Shown: positions 42,394 to 53,297, counted from the first letter of the stretch. The stretch: DNA of 64,000 bases from Marinobacterium jannaschii DSM 6295 (GCF_000620085.1 NZ_JHVJ01000025.1:1-64000); one strand, 5' to 3'. Notes: generated by a model not told the origin, from the sequence alone. Numbers and translations: made by a program.

Positions 42394-43164
42394 ATGGAAA
42401 ACCGCTATCTCGAACAGCTCAGCTGGCCCGAAGCAGCCAATGCCCTGACTGAATCGGCCTGCGTGGTGATACCACTGGGCGCGCAACTGAAAGAGCACGG
42501 TCATCACCTGCCTCTCAATACCGACTGGCTACTGGCCGACTACCTCACAGGGCAGTTATCAGCGCTGCAAAACCTGTTGATCACCCCACCCATCGGCCTC
42601 AGCTTCTTCCCCGCCTTTACCGATTATCCCGGCACCGTCAGCCTGAGTAAGCATTGCGCCGGCCTGATGCTGGAAGAGTATCTGCAGGCACTGAGCACTC
42701 ACGGCGCCCGGCGCTTCTATTTCCTGAACACCGGTATCAGCACCAACTGGGTATTAGAGCCACTGCGCCTGAAATTGCAGCAACAGCATATCGAGATACT
42801 TTACAGCGACCTGCTGGAGCTGCTGCCGGATATTGAGGCCCCGATTGCGGAACAACGTTGCGGCAGCCATGCCGATGAGATCGAAACCTCGATGATGCTC
42901 TATATAGCACCGGAACGGGTCAGGATGGAACTGGCCTGTTGTGAATATGGCCGGGACGGTAAACAGAGCGGTCCTTTCAGACGCCAGCCGGAGCAGAACG
43001 GCTTCTACTCGCCCAGCGGGATCTTCGGTGACGCCACGCTGGCAACGGCGGAAAAGGGCCGTGTGGTGTTGCTGCAGCTTGCCGAGCGAATCCGCCGCCA
43101 GCTCAGGGCGTTCAGCCAGCCCGGCTGGCATCCGGCACCACCGGCAGAGCGTTACCTCAGCTGA
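42394..43164 (+). CDS. Creatininase-family protein with altered metal site
   Basis: 256 residues with the creatininase fold pattern: VVIPLGAQLKEHGHHLPLNTDW near 24-45, GLSFFPAFTDYPGTVSLS, and GSHADEIETSMML. In creatininase the first segment reads E-Q-H-G-P-H; here the metal-binding Glu is replaced by Lys33 with a Glu at the next position. The NGHGGN segment, which supplies a His ligand, reads NTGIST. The family includes amidohydrolases for creatinine and formamide-type substrates. Function here is uncertain and may differ because of these changes. It overlaps the convergent gene by 8 bases. Confidence 0.8.
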   Translation: MENRYLEQLSWPEAANALTESACVVIPLGAQLKEHGHHLPLNTDWLLADYLTGQLSALQNLLITPPIGLSFFPAFTDYPGTVSLSKHCAGLMLEEYLQALSTHGARRFYFLNTGISTNWVLEPLRLKLQQQHIEILYSDLLELLPDIEAPIAEQRCGSHADEIETSMMLYIAPERVRMELACCEYGRDGKQSGPFRRQPEQNGFYSPSGIFGDATLATAEKGRVVLLQLAERIRRQLRAFSQPGWHPAPPAERYLS

Positions 43165-43501
43165 CTTTCTTTGCGTAACTGGCCCGATCCATATCACTCA
43201 CCTCAACCGAACAACTGGCAATCAGGTCACCGAGGAACGAAACCGCCGCACCGAGCACCCGTTGACTTAGCTGCTGCTTCTGCTCAGCACTGCGGCCACT
43301 GAGGATCTTCAGATTAATATGAACAAACTCAGCATGTCCGCTGCCGGTCAGATAGTGGTCCACTGCCAGGGCACGGGTTTTGATATCTTCCAGACCGAAC
43401 AGACCACTATCGAAGGCAGCCTGATGCACGCGCCTCAGCAACTCACTCAGATCACACTTGTCAGCCAGCGAGCGGGCATATTCGATAACACAATGAGGCA
43501 T
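43157..43501 (-). CDS. 5-carboxymethyl-2-hydroxymuconate isomerase-like tautomerase
   Basis: 114 residues from ATG 43501 (AGGAA upstream). The N-terminus MPHCVIEYARSLA exposes Pro as residue 1 after Met removal, the catalytic base of the tautomerase superfamily; HYLTGSGHAEFVHINLKILSGRS matches the CHMI family (HpaF). In homoprotocatechuate degradation it isomerises a hydroxymuconate semialdehyde product. No other hpa gene is nearby, so the true substrate may differ. Confidence 0.85.
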   Translation of the reverse strand: MPHCVIEYARSLADKCDLSELLRRVHQAAFDSGLFGLEDIKTRALAVDHYLTGSGHAEFVHINLKILSGRSAEQKQQLSQRVLGAAVSFLGDLIASCSVEVSDMDRASYAKKVS

Positions 43502-43543
43502 GTTGCTAACTTCCTGTCTCTTTCCTAAAACATTCAGGCACAA

Positions 43544-43569
43544 AAAAACCCGGACAATGCCGGGTTTTT
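43544..43569 (-). terminator. Rho-independent terminator of the rpmB-rpmG operon
   Basis: AAAAACCCGG and CCGGGTTTTT pair around ACAATG; on the minus strand the stem ends in a T run just past rpmG. Confidence 0.9.
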
Positions 43570-43585
43570 CTTAAGCCAGAACCAA

Positions 43586-43753
43586 TTACTTGATTTTAGC
43601 TTCTTTGTACTCCACGTGCTTACGCACTACTGGGTCATACTTTTTGAAGACCAGTTTGTCTGGAGTGTTACGCTTGTTCTTGTCTGTGGTGTAGAAGTGA
43701 CCAGTACCAGCAGAAGAAACCAGTTTGATTTTATCGCGTGCGCCTTTAGCCAT
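43586..43753 (-). CDS. rpmG: 50S ribosomal protein L33
   Basis: 55 residues read directly from the sequence: [20 protein letters not shown], then [20 protein letters not shown] and a basic C-terminus [10 protein letters not shown]. It matches Cys-free L33, the zinc-independent form. It begins 11 bases after rpmB and ends 17 bases before a strong terminator. Codon use (GCT, GGT, CGT, AAA) is of the highly expressed kind. Confidence 0.97.
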   Translation of the reverse strand: MAKGARDKIKLVSSAGTGHFYTTDKNKRNTPDKLVFKKYDPVVRKHVEYKEAKIK

Positions 43754-43764
43754 GATCTAGCTCC

Positions 43765-44001
43765 TTATACCTTGATACCGTTGGCACGAACTTCAGTCAG
43801 AACTGAGTCGATACCTTTTTTGTCGATGATACGCATACCTTTAGAAGATACACGCAGACGAACGAACTTCTGCTCGCTCTCTACCCAGAAACGGTGCCAG
43901 TGCAGGTTAGGCAGGAAACGACGACGAGTCTTGCGGTTAGAGTGGGAAACGTTGTTCCCGGTTACCGGACGCTTGCCGGTTACCATGCAAACTTTAGACA
44001 T
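43765..44001 (-). CDS. rpmB: 50S ribosomal protein L28
   Basis: 78 residues. [22 protein letters not shown] and the basic [16 protein letters not shown] block are diagnostic. It forms the usual rpmB-rpmG pair; the operon promoter must lie in 44002-44200, next to radC on the same strand. Confidence 0.97.
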   Translation of the reverse strand: MSKVCMVTGKRPVTGNNVSHSNRKTRRRFLPNLHWHRFWVESEQKFVRLRVSSKGMRIIDKKGIDSVLTEVRANGIKV

Positions 44002-44244
44002 AGTAAAAACCTTTTATGTAAGGGTTACGTTTACTTCTATCCATCGTATTTATAGATGCAGCCATTTGTCGCCCTGCACTCTCAGGCCGTTAGCTGCACG
44101 TCAGGCGGAGCGTCCCAAACAAATAATGGACAGGATACCATACCGGAGTGCGGATAGAAGGTGCGAGATCATACAGACTCAGGCCGGGAAACTCAAGTTT
44201 AAACCAGCCACAAAATGCTGTTTATGGTTCGCGCCTTGTCCGGT

Positions 44245-44919
44245 TCAGATCCATCCCCTTTCGGCAAACGAGATCACCTCGGCATCCCCTACCACCATAT
44301 GGTCCAGCACCCTGATATCCACCGTCTGCAGGGCCTTCATCAGGCGATCGGTAATCTGCCGGTCTGCCCGGCTGGGTTCGGCCACCCCGGAGGGATGGTT
44401 ATGGGCCAGGATCAGCGCGGCGGCATTCTGCTCCAGGGCTTTTTTCACCACTTCCCGGGGATAGACGCTGGCAGCGTCGATGGTGCCGAAAAACAGCTCT
44501 TCATAGCTGATCACACGATGGCGGTTATCCAGCAACAGGCAGGCAAACACCTCCCGCTGACGATGCCTGAGTCGGGTACTCAGGTACTGACGCACCGCAT
44601 CGGGGCTCTCCAGCGCACCGCCCCGTTCCAGCGTGGCCTGCAGATGGCGCCGCCCCATCTCCAGCACGGCCTGTAGCTGAGTGAATTTGGCATCGCCCAG
44701 GCCATGCCCTGCACAAAATGTCTGGCGGTCACTCTCCAGCAACTCGCGCAGCCCTCCGAAACTCTGTAATAGCTCCCGGGCAAGATCCACCGCACTTTTG
44801 CCACTGACACCGGTGCGCAGGAAGATCGCCAACAGCTCGGCATCCGACAGGCTCTGAGGCCCCATCAGCAGCAGTTTCTCCCGGGGCCTCTCCCCCTCCG
44901 GCCAGTCTCGTATCGCCAT
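44245..44919 (-). CDS. radC: RadC/YicR family JAMM-domain protein
   Basis: 224 residues. The N-terminal UPF0758-type helix-hairpin region precedes a JAMM/MPN+ metalloprotease-like domain: [19 protein letters not shown] and the metal motif [14 protein letters not shown]. Despite the name, a direct repair role is not established. Its place between rpmB and coaBC is the conserved gammaproteobacterial one. Confidence 0.94.
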   Translation of the reverse strand: MAIRDWPEGERPREKLLLMGPQSLSDAELLAIFLRTGVSGKSAVDLARELLQSFGGLRELLESDRQTFCAGHGLGDAKFTQLQAVLEMGRRHLQATLERGGALESPDAVRQYLSTRLRHRQREVFACLLLDNRHRVISYEELFFGTIDAASVYPREVVKKALEQNAAALILAHNHPSGVAEPSRADRQITDRLMKALQTVDIRVLDHMVVGDAEVISFAERGWI

Positions 44920-45109
44920 ATCACTCTCCCTGTTCCTATCCGTCCGGCTAATCCGTAGCCTTATTTAATGCTGTCACTAATCTACGACAAAAAAGCACTG
45001 AGATGGTATCTTATGCCACCCGGCAGGTGCTGTCCTGATACAGATCATTCTGTACTTCGGTGACCATAGCCCCGCCCTCTCAGATCAACAGCCATCGTGA
45101 CTTTAGGGT

Positions 45110-46318
45110 ATGCAGCGACTTACTAACCGTCAGATTATTCTCGGCATCACCGGCGGCATTGCCGCTTACAAATGTGCTGAGCTTACCCGCCTGCTAAAAG
45201 GCGCCGGCGCCGATGTACGGGTCGTGATGACCCCGGCCGCCACCGAATTCATTACCCCGCTGACCATGCAGGCACTGTCCGGCAACCCGGTACACCATCA
45301 GTTGCTGGACCCCGAGGCAGAAGCCGGCATGGGTCATATAGAACTGGCAAAATGGGCCGACCTGATCCTGATTGCCCCGGCCAGCGCCGACTTTATGGCG
45401 CGCCTGGAATCAGGACAGGGCAATGATCTGCTGACCACCCTCTGCCTGGCAACCGATGCACCGATCTGTCTGGCACCGGCAATGAACCAGGCGATGTGGC
45501 GCGACATCGCAACCCAGGCCAATGCTGACAAACTGCAGCAGCGCGGTATTAAACTGTTTGGCCCGGGTACTGGCGAACAGGCCTGCGGCGACACCGGTCC
45601 GGGGCGGATGCTGGAACCGGCAGAGCTGGCACAGCTGTGCGCCGAGCAGTTTTCCAGTGGCGCCCTGAGCGGCAAGACTGTCTTTATTACCGCTGGCCCC
45701 ACCCGCGAGCCGCTTGACCCGGTGCGCTATATCTCCAACCACAGCTCCGGAAAGATGGGCTATTCACTGGCCCAGGCCGCCGTCGATGCCGGTGCCCGGG
45801 TGAAACTGATCAGCGGCCCGGTCAACCTTGCCGCTCCGGAGCGGTTGCAAAGGGTCATGGTACAAACCGCCCGGGATATGCTCGACGCCTCCCTGGACGG
45901 CATCGAACAGTGCGACATCTTTATCGCCTCCGCCGCGGTGGCCGACTACCGTCCTACTGCGGTAGCCGAACACAAGATGAAGAAGGGCAAAGAGGAGGTG
46001 ATGGAGCTGCATCTGGTAAAAAATCCGGATATCGTCGCCACCGTTGCCGCCCGGCCCGATAAGCCCTTTACCGTTGGGTTTGCCGCAGAGACGCAGGACG
46101 TTCTGGCCTACGCCCGCGATAAACTGCAACGCAAAAACCTTAACCTGATCGTTGCCAATGATGTTTCGCGCAGTGACATTGGCTTTAACAGCGACGAAAA
46201 CGCTGTGACCGTCATCAGTGCCGATCAGGACCAGCCCCTGCCTCAGACATCGAAACGCCAGCTGGCCAATCAGCTGATCGAACTGATCGCCAGTGAATAC
46301 AACCGGAATAGCCAATGA
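45110..46318 (+). CDS. coaBC: Bifunctional phosphopantothenoylcysteine decarboxylase / phosphopantothenate-cysteine ligase
   Basis: 402 residues. The N-terminal CoaC flavoprotein half starts [20 protein letters not shown] and includes the PAMN motif; the C-terminal CoaB half starts at about 190 with [25 protein letters not shown]. It carries two consecutive steps of coenzyme A synthesis. The stop overlaps dut by 4 bases. Confidence 0.96.
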   Translation: MQRLTNRQIILGITGGIAAYKCAELTRLLKGAGADVRVVMTPAATEFITPLTMQALSGNPVHHQLLDPEAEAGMGHIELAKWADLILIAPASADFMARLESGQGNDLLTTLCLATDAPICLAPAMNQAMWRDIATQANADKLQQRGIKLFGPGTGEQACGDTGPGRMLEPAELAQLCAEQFSSGALSGKTVFITAGPTREPLDPVRYISNHSSGKMGYSLAQAAVDAGARVKLISGPVNLAAPERLQRVMVQTARDMLDASLDGIEQCDIFIASAAVADYRPTAVAEHKMKKGKEEVMELHLVKNPDIVATVAARPDKPFTVGFAAETQDVLAYARDKLQRKNLNLIVANDVSRSDIGFNSDENAVTVISADQDQPLPQTSKRQLANQLIELIASEYNRNSQ

Positions 46319-46770
46319 AGAAATTACAGGTAAAACTGCTGGATTCACGCATCGGCCGTGAATTCCCGCTACCTGAATATGCTACAGCCGGCTCTGCCGG
46401 GCTGGACCTGCGCGCCTGCCTTGACCAGCCCCTGACACTGGAGCCGGGCCAGACCGAACTGATCCCGACCGGCATGGCAATCCATATTGAAGATCCAGCC
46501 CTGTGCGCCATGATCCTGCCCCGTTCCGGGCTCGGTCACAAGCATGGCATCGTACTGGGTAATCTGGTTGGCCTGATCGATTCCGATTACCAGGGACAGC
46601 TTTTTGTATCCTGCTGGAACCGCGGACAGAGCACATTTAGCGTAGAGCCGGGCGAACGGATTGCCCAGCTGGTGCTGGTGCCCGTGGTTCAGGCAGATTT
46701 TGAAGTCGTCAGCGAATTCAGCGACAGCGATCGCGGCGACGGCGGCTTTGGCTCCTCCGGACGTCATTAA
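46315..46770 (+). CDS. dut: Deoxyuridine 5'-triphosphate nucleotidohydrolase (dUTPase)
   Basis: 151 residues, all five trimeric dUTPase motifs visible, including [31 protein letters not shown] and the C-terminal [10 protein letters not shown] arm that closes over the substrate. It hydrolyses dUTP to dUMP, preventing uracil in DNA. Translationally coupled to coaBC. Confidence 0.97.
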   Translation: MKKLQVKLLDSRIGREFPLPEYATAGSAGLDLRACLDQPLTLEPGQTELIPTGMAIHIEDPALCAMILPRSGLGHKHGIVLGNLVGLIDSDYQGQLFVSCWNRGQSTFSVEPGERIAQLVLVPVVQADFEVVSEFSDSDRGDGGFGSSGRH

Positions 46771-46798
46771 ACACGTTTTATATTTAAGGACATTGATT

Positions 46799-48187
46799 AT
46801 GCGTTATCCACTGACAAATCTGGACCAGGCGATCTTCCGCGCCTATGACATCCGCGGCATTGTGGGCGAAGCCCTGACCGACGACACCGTATACCATCTG
46901 GGCCGTGCTTTTGCCGCCCAGGCTAAAAGCCAGGGCGTCAGCCGTGTCAATGTCGGTGCCGATGGCCGCCTGTCCAGCCCGCGCATGAAGCGCTTCCTCA
47001 GCGAAGGCCTGCAGGATGGCGGTTGCGATGTGAACGATATCGGCGCGGTATCCACCCCGATCCTCTATTTCGCCGCCAACCACGACCAGCAATGCACCGG
47101 CGTGATGATCACCGGCAGTCACAACCCCGCCAACTACAACGGCTTTAAGATGATGATCGCCGGCCACACCCTTTCGGGTGATGATATCCAGCAGCTGAAG
47201 CAACGCATCATTGATCAGGATTACACTGAAGGTAAAGGCAAGCGCAGCTCCGCCGATATCCGCGCCCAGTATGTCGAGCACATCAGTGGTGATATCCAGC
47301 TGGCACGTCCGCTGAAAGTAGTGGTGGACTGCGGTAATGGCATTCCGGGCGATGTAGCACCGGGCCTGCTTGAGAAACTGGGCTGCGAAGTGATTCCGCT
47401 GTATTGCGATGTGGATGGCACTTTCCCCAACCACCATCCTGATCCGGGTAAACCCAAAAACCTGGTCGATGCGATCGCCAAAGTTAAGGAAACCGGTGCG
47501 GATCTGGGCCTGGCCTTTGACGGCGATGGCGACCGCGTCGGCGTGATCACTCCTCAGGGCAAGATGATCTATCCGGACCGGGTCATGATGCTGTTTGCCG
47601 AAGATATCATTGAACGCAACCCGGGCGCCGAAATCATCTTCGACGTGAAATGTTCCCGCCTGCTGGCCCAGGTGATCCGCAATGCCGGTGGCACCGCCAC
47701 CATGTGGAAAACCGGCCACTCCCTGATTAAACACAAGATGAAAGAGTGTGGTGCCCTGCTGGCAGGCGAGATGAGCGGCCATATCTTTTTCAAAGAGCGC
47801 TGGTTCGGCTTTGACGACGGCATGTACGCCGCAGCCCGGCTGCTGGAAATTCTGGCCAAGCGTGACGAAGACGCTGACGCCCTGTTCAGCAAGTATCCGG
47901 AAGATGTCAGCACGCCTGAACTGAATATCGAAGTTACCGAAGAGAACAAGTTCGGCATCATCGAAGCCCTGCAACAGCAGGAGTTCAGCGGCGGCGAAGT
48001 CAACCGAATCGACGGCGTGCGTGTCGACTACCCGGATGGCTGGGGACTGGTACGCGCCTCGAATACCACACCGGTACTGGTACTGCGCTTTGAAGCGGAA
48101 TCGGCACCAGTACTGGAGCGTATCCGCAGTGACTTCCAGCAGAAGCTGCATGCCGTGGATGCCAACCTGAACATCCCGCACGAATAA
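46799..48187 (+). CDS. algC: Phosphomannomutase/phosphoglucomutase
   Basis: 462 residues from ATG 46799 with AAGGA upstream; a longer frame back to 46661 only overlaps dut. The phosphoserine loop is TGSHNPANYNG (Ser about 107), the Mg loop is DGDGDRVGV (about 241-249), and the sugar-specificity loop is GEMSGHIFFKERWFGFDDG. It interconverts hexose 1- and 6-phosphates for exopolysaccharide and LPS precursors. The coaBC-dut-algC-argB order is as in Pseudomonas. Confidence 0.95.
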   Translation: MRYPLTNLDQAIFRAYDIRGIVGEALTDDTVYHLGRAFAAQAKSQGVSRVNVGADGRLSSPRMKRFLSEGLQDGGCDVNDIGAVSTPILYFAANHDQQCTGVMITGSHNPANYNGFKMMIAGHTLSGDDIQQLKQRIIDQDYTEGKGKRSSADIRAQYVEHISGDIQLARPLKVVVDCGNGIPGDVAPGLLEKLGCEVIPLYCDVDGTFPNHHPDPGKPKNLVDAIAKVKETGADLGLAFDGDGDRVGVITPQGKMIYPDRVMMLFAEDIIERNPGAEIIFDVKCSRLLAQVIRNAGGTATMWKTGHSLIKHKMKECGALLAGEMSGHIFFKERWFGFDDGMYAAARLLEILAKRDEDADALFSKYPEDVSTPELNIEVTEENKFGIIEALQQQEFSGGEVNRIDGVRVDYPDGWGLVRASNTTPVLVLRFEAESAPVLERIRSDFQQKLHAVDANLNIPHE

Positions 48188-48241
48188 ATAACGACAGAAG
48201 GCAGGCCCTGTCACCACGGGGCCTGATATAAGAAAAAATAA

Positions 48242-49150
<909 letters not shown>

Positions 49151-49205
49151 CAGCAACAGTCGACGGGGCCAGGCCGGAGTCGCCAGGTCCCTCAAGAAAA
49201 CCGCT

Positions 49206-49246
49206 GGCAAGCCGTTAGCCTGACCTTATTCAGTTAACGGCTTGCC
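49206..49246 (+). terminator. 12-bp hairpin between argB and slmA
   Basis: GGCAAGCCGTTA (49206-49217) pairs with TAACGGCTTGCC (49235-49246) around a 17-base loop, 55 bases past the argB stop. There is no T run. Confidence 0.5.
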
Positions 49247-49335
49247 GGAAAGCAACCGACTTTCCAACACAGCAGTAACATCGCCAGTCCACAAGGCGGT
49301 GTCGGCCAGCCTATGGCCTCGTAAATGGAGCACCA

Positions 49336-49941
49336 ATGAGCGAACAGAAGATTTCCCGCCGCGATCAGATCCTGCAGTCGCTGGCAGCAATGCTGCAGAA
49401 TAACCCGGGCCAGCGTATTACGACCGCGGCCCTGGCCAGGCAGGTCGGTGTATCAGAAGCTGCCCTTTACCGGCACTTCCCCAGTAAGGCCCGCATGTTT
49501 GAAGGCCTGATCAGCTTTATCGAAGAGACAATCTTCTCCCGGGTCAGCATTATCACCAAATCGGATGCCGATGCGGTGCGCCAGTGTGAACAGCTACTGA
49601 CCCTGCTGCTGACCTTTGTGGAAAAGAACCCCGGTATGGCCCGCATACTGACCGGCGATGCTCTCTCCGGTGAAACGGAACGTCTGCGTATGCAGGTCAA
49701 CCAGGTGTTTGAGCGACTGGAGACCCAGCTTAAGCAGATCCTGCGCGAAGCCGAGATCAAGTCCGGCCTTCGCACCCGCGCCAGCGCCGGTGTCACCGCC
49801 AACCTGATGCTTGCGTCCGCAGAGGGTCGTATCCGCCAGTTCGTTCGCAGCGAGTTCAAGCGCAAGCCAACTGCCAGCTGGGCCGACCAGTGGCAGGTAC
49901 TGGCCGCGTCCTCTTTCCGCGAAGCTGCCGTTCCGGCCTGA
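49336..49941 (+). CDS. slmA: Nucleoid occlusion factor SlmA (TetR family)
   Basis: 201 residues: TetR-type helix-turn-helix [36 protein letters not shown] near the N-terminus and the SlmA-type C-terminal part ending [15 protein letters not shown]. SlmA bound to chromosomal sites blocks FtsZ ring assembly over the nucleoid. Its location after argB matches the common dut-slmA neighbourhood. Confidence 0.93.
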   Translation: MSEQKISRRDQILQSLAAMLQNNPGQRITTAALARQVGVSEAALYRHFPSKARMFEGLISFIEETIFSRVSIITKSDADAVRQCEQLLTLLLTFVEKNPGMARILTGDALSGETERLRMQVNQVFERLETQLKQILREAEIKSGLRTRASAGVTANLMLASAEGRIRQFVRSEFKRKPTASWADQWQVLAASSFREAAVPA

Positions 49942-49955
49942 TCGATTCAGATCCT

Positions 49956-49979
49956 GCCGGTATCAATCAGGATACCGGC
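49956..49979 (+). terminator. Hairpin after slmA
   Basis: GCCGGTATC and GATACCGGC pair perfectly around AATCAG, 14 bases past the stop. Confidence 0.65.
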
Positions 49980-50101
49980 CTCCTCCTCCCGCAATACTGT
50001 CCGCTCTCCGGTTACCTTCAGTCGCGCATCAGATAGCCCCGCTCTGGCGGCCACGAATCAACGCAGAATACTCTATTGAATTCAGGCGCTGGCCTGCAGG
50101 C

Positions 50102-50131
50102 AAAAAAAAACCGCTGACACGAGGCCAGCGG
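50102..50131 (-). terminator. Rho-independent terminator of the basic amino-acid ABC operon
   Basis: On the minus strand CCGCTG...CAGCGG is followed directly by nine T residues (plus-strand A run at 50102-50110). It lies about 140 bases beyond the last permease gene. Confidence 0.8.
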
Positions 50132-50271
50132 CGGAGAGGTTTCAGGCGATAAGGGCACCTACGAATAAGCACCCCGGCCCGAGGGAAGTGTCCCGGGCAT
50201 GAGCACCCGGCGACAGAAGGTTCAAAGAACAACCACCTCAAGAGCCGCAAGAGGTGGCCGCATCACAGCGA

Positions 50272-50964
50272 TCAGGCGATCTTGACCGACTGCTGTGGAT
50301 TAAGGCGTTTCTCGACAATGCGGAATACCCAGATGATCACCACGCTCAGCAGCAGGTAGATCACCCCCGCAGAGAGGAAGATCTCAATCGGAGTATAGGT
50401 ACGGGCGATGATGGTGCGCGCCATACCGGTCAGATCCAGCAGGGTGATAGTGGAGGCCAGCGCACTGCCCTTCAGCATCAGGATAATCTCGTTACCATAG
50501 GCTGGCAGCATCACCGCGAAAGCCCTTGGCAGCTTAATGCGGCGGTAGATCAGCGGCTTACGCATCCCCAGCACCTGTGCAGCCTCCACCTCCCCTTTGG
50601 GGATCGAATCCAGCGCACCACGCAGGATCTCGGCGGAATAGGCCGCGGTATTCAGGGAGAACGCGATAATGGCACACCAGTAGGGTTCCCGCAGGTAAGG
50701 CCAGAGCGCACTCTCACGTACCGCCTCAAACTGCGCCATGCCGTAATAGACCAGAAAGATCTGCACCAGCAGCGGGGTACCGCGGAAAAAGAAGATATAG
50801 GCGTAAGGCAGTGCCCGAATCCAGATGTTTTTCTCGTGACGGGCAATCCCCAGCGGGATCGCCAGCAAGGTACCGATCAGGCCAGAGACCAGCACCAGTT
50901 CAACAGTCGTTCCCACGCCTTCCAGCAGTTTCGGGAAGTATTGCGCAATAACTGAATAATCCAT
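50272..50964 (-). CDS. aotM: Basic amino-acid ABC transporter permease (HisM/AotM type)
   Basis: 230 residues with five membrane helices and the EAA loop (EVEAAQVLGMRKPLIYRRIKLPRA). Similar to HisM/ArtM/AotM. With the AotQ-like subunit it forms the heterodimeric channel for arginine, ornithine or related substrates. Overlaps aotQ by one base. Confidence 0.87.
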   Translation of the reverse strand: MDYSVIAQYFPKLLEGVGTTVELVLVSGLIGTLLAIPLGIARHEKNIWIRALPYAYIFFFRGTPLLVQIFLVYYGMAQFEAVRESALWPYLREPYWCAIIAFSLNTAAYSAEILRGALDSIPKGEVEAAQVLGMRKPLIYRRIKLPRAFAVMLPAYGNEIILMLKGSALASTITLLDLTGMARTIIARTYTPIEIFLSAGVIYLLLSVVIIWVFRIVEKRLNPQQSVKIA

Positions 50965-51656
50965 CAGATTCCCCTCTCCAGACCACGGTTAGCGCGTTTT
51001 TCCAGATAGTGAACCAGCACCATAGTGACGATGGTCAGGCTCAGATAGATAAAGGCAGCCAGCAGATAGAACAGGAATGGCTCCTTGGTGAAGCCCACGG
51101 CAACATTGGCTTTGCGCATAATGTCTTCAAGGCCGATCACCGACACCAGCGCCGTATCTTTCAGCAGCACCAGAAACAGATTGCCCAGCCCCGGCAGGGC
51201 CAGACGCCACATCTGCGGCATAATCAGGCGCAAGAAGATTTGCATGCGGCCCATGCCCAGTGCCTGCCCGGCTTCCCGCTGTCCACCGGGAATCGCCTGA
51301 ATAGCACCACGGAACACCTCAGTCGCATAAGCACCAAAGGTCAGGCCCAGGGCTGTGACGCCGGCTGCAAAGGGACTAATTTCAATGTACTCGTCATAAC
51401 CGAACTGGCTGGCAACTGCCATCAGCACAGTAGTAGCACCGAAATAGATAATCAGCACCGTCAACAGTTCGGGGATACCACGAATACAGGTGGTATATGC
51501 ATTGGCAATACTGCGGGCAATGCGGTTGTCAGAGAGCTTGGCCGATGCCCCGGCAATACCCAGAACCAGGCCCACCAGCAGGCTCGCCAGTGCCAGCTCG
51601 ATTGTGACCAGAGTACCGGCCAGCAGCTGATCGCCAAAACCTTGGAGTTCAATCAT
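50964..51656 (-). CDS. aotQ: Basic amino-acid ABC transporter permease (HisQ/AotQ type)
   Basis: 230 residues, five membrane helices, EAA loop QREAGQALGMGRMQIFLRLIMPQMW. It is the second channel subunit. Located between the binding-protein gene and aotM. Substrate assignment rests on the neighbouring arginine succinyltransferase genes and on resemblance to Pseudomonas AotJQMP. Confidence 0.87.
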   Translation of the reverse strand: MIELQGFGDQLLAGTLVTIELALASLLVGLVLGIAGASAKLSDNRIARSIANAYTTCIRGIPELLTVLIIYFGATTVLMAVASQFGYDEYIEISPFAAGVTALGLTFGAYATEVFRGAIQAIPGGQREAGQALGMGRMQIFLRLIMPQMWRLALPGLGNLFLVLLKDTALVSVIGLEDIMRKANVAVGFTKEPFLFYLLAAFIYLSLTIVTMVLVHYLEKRANRGLERGI

Positions 51657-51711
51657 GCGAATACCTCAGGAAGAACAACGAAGGGACCGGTGAGCACCGG
51701 CCCCGGGGGCA

Positions 51712-52470
51712 TCAATAGATGGAGAACGGGAAGTACTGGGCGTTGATCACATCATAAGTGCCATCCGCCAGGATCTCCTGCAGCGCCTTGTTCATACGCT
51801 GGCGCAGCTCATCACCTTTACGCACAGCGATACCGATTTTGTCATCCTTAGCAAAGGCCGGGCCTTTGTATTCAAATCCCTTAGCCGTATCAGACTTCAG
51901 CCACTCGTAGGTTGGCAGCTCGTCAGACAGTGCACCGTCCAGACGGCCGGCTTTCAGGTCCAGGTAAACCGCATCGTTGTTATCGTAGAGCTTGATATCA
52001 ACCACACCGTCCAGGTTATCTTCCAGATACTGACCGGCAACCGTGGCGCGCTGAGCACCGATCACCTTGCCTTTCAGTGCCGCCCGGGAGGTGTCAAACT
52101 TGCTGCCCTTAGCCGCGACGTAACGCAGTCCGCCGGTGTAGTAAGGATCGGTGAAGTCCACCTGTTTCAGGCGATCTTCGGTGATTGACATGGACGCGAC
52201 GATGGCATCGAACTTTTTAACTTTCAGCCCCGGAATCAGGCCATCCCAGTCCTGAGTGACGATGGTGCACTCGGCCTGCATTTTTTCACACAGGGCATTC
52301 GCAATATCCACATCAAAGCCGCGGGGCTTGCCGCTGGCATCGATGAAGTTAAACGGAGCCCAGGCCCCCTCTGTGGCAATGCGCAGCTTATCGCCGGCCT
52401 GTGCAAAAGATGCACCTACAGAGGCCGTGGCCACTACCATTGCTGCCGCGAACGCTTTCTTAAAAGTCAT
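51712..52470 (-). CDS. aotJ: Basic amino-acid periplasmic binding protein (AotJ/HisJ type)
   Basis: 252 residues from ATG 52470, with AGGTGG 6 bases upstream. A signal peptide (MTFKKAFAAAMVVATASVGASFAQA) precedes a family 3 solute-binding fold: LRIATEGAWAPFNFIDASGKPRGFDVDIANALCEKM and DGLIPGLKVKKFDAIVASMSITEDR. It presents Arg/Orn/Lys-type ligands to the QM permease. Confidence 0.9.
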   Translation of the reverse strand: MTFKKAFAAAMVVATASVGASFAQAGDKLRIATEGAWAPFNFIDASGKPRGFDVDIANALCEKMQAECTIVTQDWDGLIPGLKVKKFDAIVASMSITEDRLKQVDFTDPYYTGGLRYVAAKGSKFDTSRAALKGKVIGAQRATVAGQYLEDNLDGVVDIKLYDNNDAVYLDLKAGRLDGALSDELPTYEWLKSDTAKGFEYKGPAFAKDDKIGIAVRKGDELRQRMNKALQEILADGTYDVINAQYFPFSIY

Positions 52471-52526
52471 TTGATCCACCTGTTTTTGTTATTGACTGGA
52501 TTTTTTCGAGACGAGTGTGCTGAGGC

Positions 52527-53297
52527 TCAGAACACCGTGGAGATAAACTCTTTGCAACGCTCGGATGAAGGGTTGCCAAACACCTGGGCCGGCGGGCCAT
52601 ACTCTTCAACCTTGCCCTGATGCAGGAACATCACGTGACTGGATACATCACGTGCGAATGCCATTTCGTGGGTTACGATCAGCATGGTACGGCCTTCGCC
52701 GGCCAGATCACGCATAACGCCCAGTACTTCGCCAACCAGCTCCGGGTCCAGCGCGGACGTCGGCTCATCGAACAGCAGTACCTGCGGGTCCATCGCCAAT
52801 GCCCGGGCGATGGCTACACGCTGCTGCTGACCACCGGAAAGCTGGGCCGGATAGAAATCCTTACGCTGATACAAACCAACCTTATTGAGCAGCTCATGGG
52901 CATACTCAGTGGCTTCAGCCTTGCTGCGCCCCAGGACTTTCACCGGTGCTTCAATCACGTTTTCGGTGATCGTCATATGCGGCCAGAGATTGAAGTTCTG
53001 GAATACGAACCCCACCTTGGAGCGCAACTGAGCCAGCTGTTTATGGGAAACCGCATCCAACTGACCATCTTTGGCGCGATCCAGATGCAGTTTTTCGCCG
53101 GTGATAAATATCTCGCCTTCGGTCGGCCGTTCCAGCAGGTTGATACAGCGCAGGAAGGTACTTTTACCGGAGCCACTGGAACCGATGATCGAGATCACAT
53201 CATGTTCATGGGCCTGCAGATCGATTCCTTTAAGGACTTCCAGGTCGCCGAAAGACTTGTGGATATCTTTCAGATAGAGTGCGGAATTTTCTGGCAT
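52527..53297 (-). CDS. aotP: Basic amino-acid ABC transporter ATP-binding protein (AotP/HisP type)
   Basis: 256 residues: Walker A GSSGSGKS, Q-loop, ABC signature LSGGQQQR, Walker B VLLFDEPTSALDP, His switch VTHEMAF. It is the first gene of the transporter operon, which is unusual relative to operons that place the ATPase last. It diverges from the arginine succinyltransferase genes, linking uptake and catabolism. Confidence 0.9.
   Translation of the reverse strand: MPENSALYLKDIHKSFGDLEVLKGIDLQAHEHDVISIIGSSGSGKSTFLRCINLLERPTEGEIFITGEKLHLDRAKDGQLDAVSHKQLAQLRSKVGFVFQNFNLWPHMTITENVIEAPVKVLGRSKAEATEYAHELLNKVGLYQRKDFYPAQLSGGQQQRVAIARALAMDPQVLLFDEPTSALDPELVGEVLGVMRDLAGEGRTMLIVTHEMAFARDVSSHVMFLHQGKVEEYGPPAQVFGNPSSERCKEFISTVF

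Larger units (their letters stand above)
49942..50271. other. 330-base spacer between slmA and the amino-acid transporter operon
   Basis: Contains the slmA terminator (49956-49979), the transporter operon terminator (50102-50131) and a further 7-bp stem CCACCTC/GAGGTGG at 50233-50257 close to the transporter stop. No gene is visible. Confidence 0.5.

Noticed and set aside
43616-44464. Open frame (282 codons) on the plus strand across rpmG, rpmB and radC
   Set aside because: Runs antisense through three conserved genes, two of them ribosomal proteins.
46784-48217. Long open frame (477 codons) antisense to algC
   Set aside because: The plus-strand gene has full mutase motifs. The antisense frame has no family features and arises from the GC-rich codon bias.
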